Assembly: GCA_911728455.2 (NCBI GenBank)
Contig: OU452223.1
Coordinates: 14,979,423 to 15,043,422 of the forward strand
Source of the DNA: Marthasterias glacialis
Lineage: Eukaryota; Echinodermata; Asteroidea; Forcipulatida; Asteriidae
Direction: 5' to 3'
DNA: 64,000 bases
Position 1 is the stretch's first letter, and each line of letters begins with the position of its first letter. Of the stretch, positions 31,454 to 43,000 are shown piece after piece. Position numbers and translations under genes: made by a program. A model generated the notes under the pieces. It ran no database searches. It worked only from the letters and a program-made list of their open reading frames with translations, and was not told the DNA's origin.

Positions 31454-34400
31454 CTACGAGTCTTCTTTGCCAATGGACGACAAGAGAGCTTCATCCATAA
31501 GATCATCATCAATGAGGCACGGACTCAGCTGGGAATGCTCGGAGCCACTTCCGATGCTGACACCGACAGGTGATTTGACCAACGGAGACTTGGCACAAGG
31601 AGAAAGTGCCACAGCAGCACACGGCGAAGCAATGGCTGCTTCCTCCGGAAGGCTTCCTCGACGTTCTTCGGGTATAGAGGGCTCCCCCTTGGGTTGACTT
31701 AACCTCGGGGCATTGGGGTCGTCGATAATCAGCTCATCCTCACTTCCGCTGTGGCTGTACACAGGGCTGACTGATCTGCTTCGTTTAGCTAGATGGCCAG
31801 TGTCGTCTGGTGTTGCAGCTCTTTTAAGGCCCTGTGTGCTTGGTACACCTCCAGGACTTGGCATCATACGGCTCCCACAACCAAGTGGGCTAAGTACTCC
31901 TGGGGAGTATGGGCTTGTTGCTAAAGGTGGACTGCTAGGCTTGCTACTACCATGGGCCTTAGGGCTTGGCACACCTGATATTGATGCTTGTTTAGGGCTT
32001 GGGGCAATGGCTGGACTTGGAACTTTGAACTCAACCTCTGTTGGTGGAGGTGGCACTGGTGTCGGAGGTTTGTGAACTTCAAGTGAGGGTGCGGGGGCTT
32101 TTGGGCTAGGCTGAGGCACAGGACTTGGTTGGCGCTTTGGACTTGGATGGTGTTTAGGACTCATCGGATGCTTAGGACTAGGCTGGTGTTTTGGGCTAGG
32201 TTGATGTTTCGGGCTTGGTTGATGTTTTGGACTTGGCATATGTTTTGGACTCGGCTGGTGTTTTGGACTCTGTTGGTGTTTCGGACTGGGTTGACGATTG
32301 GGGCTTGGCAGCTTTGGTTTGGGTTGTGCTTTCAGACTTGGCTGATGTTTCGGACTAGGTTGGCGCTTGGGATTTGAAAGCATCTTTAGGCTAGACAGAT
32401 CTTTAGATGGCTTCTTGGTCTCCATCTTAATGTTGGGGGTTGACGCAGGGGCTGGAAATTTCATTTCTGCAGATTTATTCTCCAGTTTTGTTTCTGATGG
32501 CTTTTTTATAGGTCTCTCTGGTTGTGAAGGCTGAATAATTCCTGTTCCAGGTGCTCCAGTTAATTCCTTCGTCTTGGATGTGTTTTCCGTTGAAGAGCTT
32601 AGTGGTGTATCCTTTGAGTTTCCGTCTGACTTAACGCTAGTCTTAGTAATCATTTTCTGTTCTGGTTTGGATTTGTCAAGAATACCCTTTGACTCTGATG
32701 TGGATTTAATAGAGTCAGTTTTGGAGATGTTTTGGGCAGATGTTGACGGTGTGCTACTACTATTCTTGCTCTGTTTCAGTCCAGGATCTACTCTTTTGCT
32801 ATCGCTTAGTGATTTAACATTCGTTCCTGGTTTAAGAGCTGCATTCTTAGCTCCTTCATCTGATTTTGGTACTGGCTTCGCCTGGGGTGTACTCATCTTT
32901 TTAGGCTGGACTGAGCTTTGAACTTTAGGAAGACTGTCAATTTCAGAAATAGCTTGGGTAGAAGGTGTGGCTGTTGGTTCCGCCTTTCCTTCTTTCGTGG
33001 TTAGAACTGGAGCAGTTACTGATTTTGATTGGGAAGAAACTGCCTGTCCTTCTGCGCAATTATCTGTTTTTATGTCTGCAGGCGCACCACTTTTGAGCGC
33101 CTCTGCTTGTCTTGCAAGCCTCGGTGACATGACTGTAACGATGGTTACTTTAGAATTGCCTTTCTCAGGAGACGAGTAAGTTGAGGAGGACCGACTTAAA
33201 ATGATTGGTTTCCGCGAGATTGGTGAGAGAACCTGTCTTGGAGGTGTCTTAATAGGACTTGAGATGGATGTTACCACAGCTCCGGATGTGGAAGGGCTAA
33301 ATTTCAAAGGAGACACTGGTTTTGGCGTGGCTGCTGCCTTGGTTGCTGAAAGCTGTGGGTTGGATTTGGGCATGGAATGAACCGATGGGGGAGGTGTTCT
33401 TGCAGCTTGTGTTGTCCCCTTCAGAGGAATCGGAGGGGTTGAAACTTTAGGTGGACGGGCAACCTGCTGTGATACTTTGTGGGACAAGGTGGGCTTACTT
33501 GGCGGCGTTGATGATCGCTGGAGGCTCGGACCCAGGGATGATGGCGTAGATGATTGTTTTGTTTGTGAAGCAGACACCTTAGATGGGGCAAAGGTACTGA
33601 CTGGTTTGGTACTAGAGAGAGATGTACTTGTTACTGCAACAGATGATGACAATCCCTGTTTTGAAGACATGGGAGCTGACAGTTTTGACTGTGAGGAAGG
33701 TGGCTTTGTCTTCAGCATTTTGCTGGAACCAGATGGAGACTCTCTACCTAATGTTTCTGGCTGGTCTGTCTTCACAAGCTTTGAGACCACAGCCTTTCCA
33801 CTGTCCCCATCTTGCGGTTTTGCAGAACACACTTTATCTTTTAATGGTTTCTCTTTAGCCGGTGAAGGGCTAGGATTTTCCCCTTCCTGGCCTGTCCCTG
33901 GAGGACCCGTTAAAACAGAAGCAATACCCGCCCTCTCCTGGAGCTTCCCAACAATAGCAGACAAGGAATTTTTTCTAGGTTTTTGTAAAACCTTGACACC
34001 TTTTGGACCAGCACTGGTCGGAGTTGTAGGAGTTTGCGCTGTGTCACCAGCAGAAGTTGTACAGGTTGAAGGTGTGGTCCCATGTCCTTCAGAGGTAGGT
34101 GGTGAGGATTTTGCTACAGGTATAATGGAAAGTGGCGGCGGTTTGTTGGATGTACTTGGGGAACTTGATTGACCCCCCAAGCTTGTAGATGTTGAGCTTG
34201 TGGACCTTATAATCCCCTTTGGTGATCCTTGACTAAGCTTTGAACTTTTCAGCAGTGGTGACTTCTTCATCTCTCCCTTCCTTCCTTCAGGCCTCTGACC
34301 GGTGCTCATGGATTTCTTGAGAATCCTGGTGTGAGGATCCAATCCCTTGATTTTCTTGGTCGTTGACTGAAGGGAGCTCCTCATACCTTCAGTCGAGACC

Positions 34401-37067
34401 TTTGGCTTGAAAACGGACGTTGATGTATGGGAATCAGACTTGCCTCCCATCTTCATCTGAGAGAGAGAACTAGATTTTGAAGATAATGTCACCTTTCCAG
34501 GAATTCCAGTTTTGGCAAGGATGCCAGACGGTTTTTGGGACATTAAACTTTTGGATGTGAAGCTTTTGCTGAGGTCACTTCTCACCTTAGACTGTGATAA
34601 AGCAACTGTGGATGATTTGCTGAAAGCCTGTCTTTTAATAGCCGCTGAATCCATCTTGTATGGGTCAGCCTTAGGAGGAGCATGAGCATCGACTTTGGAC
34701 ACAAATGCAACATCCTTCTTTTGTGAGTACTCCTGCTTTGTTGGACTGGAATATTCACTTTTCAGAGGTAATGCTGGATAATCTGCCTTTACTTGGGGCT
34801 TCACATCTGTCTCACCGCTTCCTAATCCTTCAACACTTGTACCTGTTTGACCTGCATCAAAACTTGATACTGGAGTTAGAGGCTTCACTCTGATCCTTGG
34901 GGTACTTGAGACTTTTGCTTTAGGCTTCGGGTCAGGCTTGACTCGAATCATCTTGATTGTCATCTTTAGAGGTGCTTCAGAGCTCATCGTTACACTGGAG
35001 AAGTCCTCCCTCTCATCATCATCTGCAGGAGAAGAGTCGCTGTCAGTTTCAATCCGGCGACGCTTGTTTGTCTTTTTCTTTTCCTTGGGTTTGGGGGGAG
35101 GGGAATCACAAGCTTCAATATTTTTGCCTGCTCTGCGTGAGCGTTTCTTCGGTCCTCGTTTGCTCTGGCTCTCAGGGGGCGGAGTGCCAGCAGATTCTGA
35201 GACGAAATTCTTTGGTTTGCCTTTGGAAACAGGATGTGTTCTCATCACCTTCTTGGTGGGTCCGCTGGACTGTGGGTTGCCTGTGTTGTGTGAACCAGAC
35301 ACCGTTTTACTATGTCTCTCCGGTAAACTCATAGATCTCTCTCTCAGAGCAGCATGCATCGCCATGGAATCCGCGCTGCCGAGGCTCTTGGACAAACTTG
35401 GCATACTTAAATCTAATGCCATGCCCGAACCCACAGCATCAGTAGATCCCATCCGCACAAGGTTGCCCCCGACGCTGGGACTGATGTTCTGAAATGCAGA
35501 TTGTCCTGACGACGGCGGGGTTGATCCAGCTGATGCAGCTGATGCACTGAGTGCAGCTGCTGTGGACAGCTTGAACTCTGACCTCATCTTGCCATCAGGT
35601 CCAGTCTCACTTGCTGATGGTGACTTGGTGGTCTGTACACCCATACGAGCAATAGCTGAGCTGACGCTTGAAAGCCCAAATGCCGTGGCATCACATGCCT
35701 CCATATCAATATCAGCCGTGGGTTCAATAAGATCATCTGCAAAGCTGGAATCGCCACTCTTTAAAATATCTGTATTGAAATCTAATGATTCACTGATGTT
35801 ATACTGCTGGTTATTACCCTCAGCAGGATCACCATCTGCAGCAGAAATTGCCAGGAACTCCTCAGGAGAAAAGAGCTCTGTGTTGTGTGCGCCAAAGACA
35901 TCTGCATCGGTGTTGCCCCTCGATGACTGTTGGGAATCTTGGCGAGGCATCATTTTGCCGATTTGCGGCAGAGGTGCGTCAGTCACTGCCTGCATGACAT
36001 GCTCAGGGGTGTGGAGAGATTGCATGCCAGGTTTTGCGCTACTTCCACCACCATATGTTGGTGTCATGGGCAAAGAGGTAGGCGTCTTTGGGGACATTGA
36101 CGGTCGTCCACCCAGGCTAGACTGTGAACTTGTGCTATCTGAACGCTTCTGCCGGCGTCCGGTTTTACCAGATGTATCAACAAAATCTGCTAGGAGTGCA
36201 GAGAGCTCACCCGTCTGTGAAGTTGTTCTTGGAGGCTCCATTGCACCAGATGGTTGGAATGTCTTCGGTTGGTCTGTGGGCATTGGGAAATGTGAAAAGA
36301 CTTGGGAGTCACTCGGGATCTTAGGGGTGTGGAGTGAGGGTGAGCGATCAGGTACAACATGCCCTGCATCAAAATCAAACGAGGATTCCCGCGAACTGTC
36401 GTCCTCGCTGAATTGCCTTCTTGGAGATTTCTCTGTGGACATGGCTGATTTGATCCTACGCCGCTTCTTGACTGGTTTCCCAGGACTGGGAGATGGCAAA
36501 CTGGGCTGCTGAATGGGAGCTTGTGGGGTTGGGGTTAATGACGAGAGTGGGGTTGCCATTATCTGGGCGGGTTGTTTGGTTTGCTCTTGGAGCAGATTCA
36601 TCAGCATGGGGTTTCTCTTGGACTTGACAGCTGCTGTTTGTGCTGCTGCAGCCGCATCTGTTGCTAGTATCTGACTCTGTATGTCTTTAGGACATGTCGC
36701 AGCAGTACTATTCGCATGCTGCAGCAGGCTTGCCAACATTGGGTTTTGCTCGACTTTTGAATTGTCTGCTTGCAAGGCTGCAATATCGAGGGCAGAACCA
36801 GGCTGCACTAAGATTGACTCCATGGAGCTTCTCATATCACTAAGTATGCTCCGCTGTTGGCCGGCAACAGGTCTGATATTACCAGGTGTGTTTTGACTTG
36901 TCAGTGTTGATCGAAGCTGGTGGGCTAGGCTTCCAGGTACAAGGCTTGTGCTACTGGGTGGTTCGCTGGTGACAGTTGCAGCAGGTGTGGGCTTCTGAAC
37001 TCGTGTTTGAATCATAGCTGAGGCTTTCTTCATGATGGCACGCATTGTGACGGGGATTGACAAACAT
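31454..37067 (-). CDS. MED1: MED1 coding exon 16 (5.6 kb last exon)
   Basis: Encodes residues 520-2390. It starts RCLSIPVTMRAIMKKASAMI, continuing the Med1 domain. Then follow NPMLASLLQH (36736-36722 for the box), NPMLMNLLQE (36604-36590), basic patches KKRRRIK, KKRSRR and KRRRIETDSD, long Ser/Thr/Pro/Lys-rich stretches, the PSPKHQ repeats and the end LSPCLIDDDLMDEALLSSIG. Acceptor aaatttccag; stop TAG. A very large last exon is typical of animal MED1. Long antisense ORFs here are shadows of the biased composition. Confidence 0.97.
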
Positions 37068-40000
37068 CTGGAAATTTAAAGCAAAGGGGGAACATTTGGA
37101 ATTATTTGAACAAAATCAACTTGTCTTTTTCCTGCAGTCTTACTTTGGAGAACATCAGTACTTTGGGCCCAGTTAGTTTATACTGCTTATTTGCATAAAT
37201 TCTTGGATTAACACAATTCTTTGCAATTTTGCAAATTGACATGAAAGAAGTGAAACTAATAGTGGCATATACGCCTTGGGTAAAAAGTTGCTTGATTGTG
37301 TATAAAAAAGAAATTGCAACTTGATTCAGTTGAGCAAATACTTTATGTCCAACTTCACAGAGCTGTTGAGGCGGCAAATCATCACAAACAATACACAACA
37401 CATGGTATTTTTGTCCATGTAACCCATTTTTGTTTGCCAAATTGTGTGCCTAGCAGCAGCTGTGCCAAGATTAGCCAAGGGTAACATGCCATTTTCTCAA
37501 CACACCTTTGCAAAACTTGCGTTGCGTAATTGTCGCTGCAGATGGGCTCTTCACCGCTGGGTGTGTGAAGCTTACACTTCACGCCAGCAGATTCACTCAG
37601 ATCCATCTCAACTGAAAACAAACAAAAAAGTTCAAAATAGTATGCACATCACACTAGCTCTATCTCTGAAGCAAATTTCTTCTGAAACCTACATGTTTAA
37701 GACAGCATTTTCTTTCGTACAATTTTTGCTACATTGTATGTCGTGGGCCCGGCAGAAGGAATGAATGTCAGCAAAATTGTGTTCCAAGAAAACGAGCGTT
37801 TCTCAGGCTGTTTAACAGTTATTATGGGAAAGTAATATCTTCTCCACGGGAATGGAAAACCATGTCTTTAAAGTAAGTAGTCACTTATGAATTTCTGCCG
37901 AGACAAAATATTGTCCATTGCATGCCCTGTACAAGGTCGTAGAGCCCCGAGTCCTTCTTCCAGGCACCCTGACAATATGTCAAGCAGGCCCGATTCTTTA
38001 AGAAGGCAATGGAGGCAATTGCCTCTGTGCCCCCTGGCCTTGGTGCCCTTTAAAATGCTCCACTACAAGTTTTTAGTTCCCTCAGAGTGGTGCCCTTTAC
38101 AAAGGAAAAACTGCCTTGCCCTTCATAGAACGAAGTATCAGATCTGTCAAGGCATAGCAGTTTTTGCCAACAGACTAGTATCTTCATTTAAAAAAAAGGG
38201 ATATATTATACGATCAAAACAATGTCCATTCAGAGGAATCCACTGGTCTCCCGTTAGTCTACACATGTTAACATAAAAAAACACTCAGTAATTTGACACA
38301 AAATACAAATAGGCATAGCTCTGTTAAAATAATGGGCAGGAACAACATAAACAAAAATAGAGACTGAATAAAAAAAATATATTCATAATAATTATACACA
38401 GGAAACAACAGTATGGTGACAAACAGGTGGTCATTACAAATAAAAGTTATTCAACCATCTTATGCAAATGCCAATTAAAATTAAAACTAAAATACATACA
38501 TAACAAGAAAACAAATCAAAAGTAGCAATATTTGAAACAAACAATTCCATAAGTATTCACTAATGACTTATCGACATAATAAAAACAGGATTACAAAGTC
38601 GGGGCAACAAGCTAAGAAACTCACCACATCCCATGCCATCAGTGGCTGGATGCTGAAACGTTACAGTCAACTTCTGGTGGGTGAATGGTGTGACTTCAAA
38701 TAACATTGCCGACGAAGGATCTGAAATGGTACCGAATATTAAGTTGCTATGAAACAGGCTTTCAATTAGCATGGTAAGGTCTGTGCCCAATTTCATAGAG
38801 CTGTTCAAGCAGAAAAGTGTGCTTAACAATATTTTTGCTAAGCAAAACTAAGCAGGATACCAGCCACAGATCTTGCATGTGAAATGGTACTTTGGCTGGT
38901 CACCTTATTCTGGTTCGCAAATTTTGCTTAAGCAGCTCCATGAAATTGGGCCCTGAAGCTTTGCATGGTGTAGGAGGTTAGAGCTGAGGGAAGTTTATGG
39001 GTAACCATGTGAATAGGAGACTGTTGGGGACACTAGGTGGCAGCAGACTTACCAGGTAAATACATTGTTCTTGGAAATGTGCGCATGCTCAGAACTACGT
39101 AAACAATGGAAAAATACATGGTATGTCTGCAGCCACCCCAGTTTTCAGTTTCCCATCAAATCTCTTTCGGGATAAGTGTTGGTTCTAAGAAGAACTGCGG
39201 TGGAGATCTAGTTGAACCTCGACCTTTTCAATAGTGTGACCTTTTGATCAGGAGAAACCTTAAGCTTTGTTGTGCTCTACACTGAAACCTCTGAACGCCT
39301 ATTAAGAGACCAGCATCTCAAACACTCTTTAGTCTCCTGACGATAAATAGAGCAAGCTAGTTGAAACGTTGAGACAATAAACTCACTCCGCGGCAGTGAA
39401 GTTATCTGAGAAGTCCCCTCGATCCACTAAGCGAAAGTAGTAGTAGTCCCGGCCGATATTGTACCTCCCCAGGTAGTACTTAATAAGCAGGACAATTCTT
39501 TTCAGAAGTAATTGTCCCCCCCACCCCCCGAATTCCGAAATCTACTATGTGGTTGTAGAATAATAATAGGACAAGTTCTCACAAGAACAATCTACTGTAT
39601 ATATCAAAGTAGATACAATCACATGGTGTTACCACAAACCAAATATACAACCTTAAGCTTGTCTTCAAGAGTATTAATTCTGGAATGAATTTGTCTTTCT
39701 AAAACTCAATGGCATATCATATCTTAAACAAGAATTGTTCACAACTGACCATGAAAGTCTTGTGTGCATTTGAACTTTAAAGTGCGCCTTTTTTTTGTCC
39801 TTCACAAGTTTAGGAAATGTATGTGGGAACCCAAGGTTTCCCCAAAAATGTTGGACTACATGCAAGACTTGCGCAATCAGTTATGTTGTTACCTCCTTCC
39901 TCTTCAGCTCGGACACAGCTCGCGATGAGCGTATTATAGACGGCCTGTTGCCGTAGTAATGACAGCATTTGAATGACGTGCATGGGGTTGGTGAAGCTGA

Positions 40001-43000
40001 GCTTTGAGACGAGGACTCCGCGCATGTCATTGGCCGAGGTGCACTCGTTGATGAAGTAGCAGTGCTCCTGATCTGGAAGATTCTGAGTCAGAAAATAATA
40101 ATTTTTAAAGGCAATGCAGCTTTGTTTCTGTGAAAAGTAAATCTCTTCAAAGATCTGCTTAATAAGAAACTTACTTTCAGACAAACCATTGAAAAGTGCT
40201 TCAAACTTTTGAGACAAAAGCCTATTTTCTTTTGTTTTTACCAATTTCAGCTTATTTCTATTGACTTTCAAGAAGACAAATAAAATTAGACACAAAACCT
40301 ATTCTAAAGGGTTTTTGTTATCTACAAATAAGACAAGCTTCTTCCTAGGTTCAGGTCTGTAAAACAATAGTTAGTGTTAAAGACCAGTATCCACACTTTA
40401 TGTACACCAACATGCACATAAAATAACAAACTTTTGAAATTTTAAACTCAATAGACCCCTTTACTGATGGCGTAACACTCTGTTTACATTTGTAATTTCC
40501 TATGGGAGCATCGAATTCATAGCCCCACTTATTCCCTGGTCCCCGCTATAAGAAAGCGCACATGTAAACAAAGCGTGATGTCATCAGTACATGGGTCTAT
40601 TGATAATCGGAGCCACAAGAAAATAGTCGAGGAAAAAACAAAACAAACCATAAACCTTGTGTTTTCACTGTGTCCAATCATCGAGTTTTGGACTAAGTTT
40701 TTGAGATCAAAACTAACCGTTTTATTCAATTCTCAAAAACTACAGCATTTCAAGCAAAGAAATTTCAAGGGAAGTTTTCCACCATGACCATCTTTATACC
40801 ATGTAAGTTATGTGCAAATCTGTGAACATTTATTTGTTTCAATCTTACCATTGTTGTGCAGACCCTTAAATACCATTTCAAGCTCAATAAAAAAATTTTC
40901 TCAGTTTCAGACCTAACACGTGTTCTGATCAGTGTGTTGGTTAAAAATTTAACGAGCTTCGTCAAGGATTGGCCATTCAATGAAACTATAACTCACCACA
41001 TAGAACGTGTTTCCTGTGTGCTTGGAATCCTTTCCCATGGTCTGTCCAAGGGTCGGGTCAAGGATGTAACGAGCAATTAGGCTGTTCAAGGGAGCAGCGG
41101 ACGACACATCCACATACTGCATCACAACTCCTCAAAACACAAACACACGCACACAAAAACAAAGTTATTCACAGGCCGGTGTAATACTATTATCTTCCAG
41201 TACGCCCTAATCCTCCAATCAGATTGCTCAACGGGAGTGTGATAACAAACCATATCATACTCCCAGTAGTCTATATTGAACTCTTTTGCGGGTTGCATGT
41301 TTTACTCTTAATGAAAATAACGCTCAAGGTTGTAATGTATTATCTTCCAGTTGGCAGGAAGATAAATTCCTTACACTCACGCTCGTTGAATAAGTGAAAA
41401 TATAGCCCGTCTGCATCCCATATCCTACTCGGCCTTTGGCCTCAGGGGATATGGGTACAGAAGGGCTATTCCTCTCGTGCTTGTGTGATAACTTACAATA
41501 CCAAACTCACATCGAAATATTATCAAAGAAATCCAGGCCATTTCGAAGCAATGGAAATACTACTAACAATACTCGGCTCTTTGACTGCGCTTTATCTATT
41601 GACGTCTCAAAGCACTCATGACTCTAAAGCCCACATACCATATTGGTAATTGTTAAGGACCAGTTTACGCACTTTGTGAGACCCAACATATTCATAAAAT
41701 CACAAACCAGTGAAAAGTTAGGCCATTGGAGTCACAAGAAAATAGTGAACTGACCATCTTTATACCATGTAAGATGTGTGCAAATCTGTGACCATCTTTG
41801 TTTTTTCAATCTTATCAATGAAAGGTATGCAGAGCCATGTTTGAACTCCGAGACCCATTTTTTAAATTTTATGATAGCACTTTGTAAACTTACCAAGATG
41901 ATGCGGCACAATATGTAGCAAATAGCTTTGATTTTGTGGGAATTCATTTGCACTGCTTTTGAGAAATAACTTTAACATTCCATTTGATTTTTGGTACCAT
42001 AGAAAATTTGTTAATTTGGACGGACAAAAACATGTGTACTATTTTGACATTATGGAGATAGTTGAGCTGCTGTTATTTCTGTGAAGCAATTTTTGGCAAT
42101 GTTGTGGCAGTGGTGTCCTTTAGCAAAATTTATTTCCTGTTTTATGGTCCGTTAAGTTGTGTACTTCTCTACTAGTGGCGTATATAAACCAATTTAAAAA
42201 AAAAGAGTTTTCCCTCATAAAATAATTTGGGTTTTTAACCTGCATGTTTCTGCATTACATGGTGTCACCGAAACAACTTACCCGATTGCATGTTTCTGGA
42301 AAAGGGCCCATGAAGAGGTATTTTGTCACATTACATTTTTGTGGCTTAATATAGGGTTTGAAAGTAACAAAACATAACATTGACTATTTTGATGTCTTTT
42401 TTGTGCGTTAATACACTTTAATTGAGCCCAATTGTCATTTGATTGCGCAATGATTCGTGATGTAGACTGTGGTCAAACGTTTCAAAGACAGCTCTGGTGC
42501 CGAGTGGTCAACAATGCATTGTGTGTTATTGTCACACACATGGCCCTGGTCAGCCGGTCCACTGTCTACGTCACAGATTTTATGTTAATGAGGAAGGGTG
42601 GGTGGGGCGCGGCAATCCCCTAATTTTAGAAATTGTTATTTCTACGGTAAATAGGCATGTAAAAAATGTTTAAAAAATAACAATATACTATGATAGGCAT
42701 ACTTCCTTTTTTAACCAATAAAAAAAATTAATTCATGGGACCTTTAAACCCATACACCTGTCTGATTATTAAAAAAAGATTCACTTTTTCACTGTGCAGA
42801 AAAACAAAAACTAAATACTCACCATGTAGGCTCTGTAGCTGCTTGATGATATGTATAGAGAGCGCCATGGCCTTGTTTAGTTTGAGGACGAAGGATGCCG
42901 GCAGGGCAACACTGTTGTGTTGATTCATTGGAGTGGTTTGTGGACTCCTGCAACCAAACAAAGAACGCCGCATCAATAGTACAGAAATTCAATTTCTGGA

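Noticed and set aside
33477..36512. Long plus-strand ORFs (231 residues at 33477-34172, 184 at 34938-35492, 316 at 35562-36512)
   Set aside because: They lie antisense to the MED1 last exon and arise from its Ser/Pro/Thr/Lys-biased codons. They match no known family and lack upstream signals.
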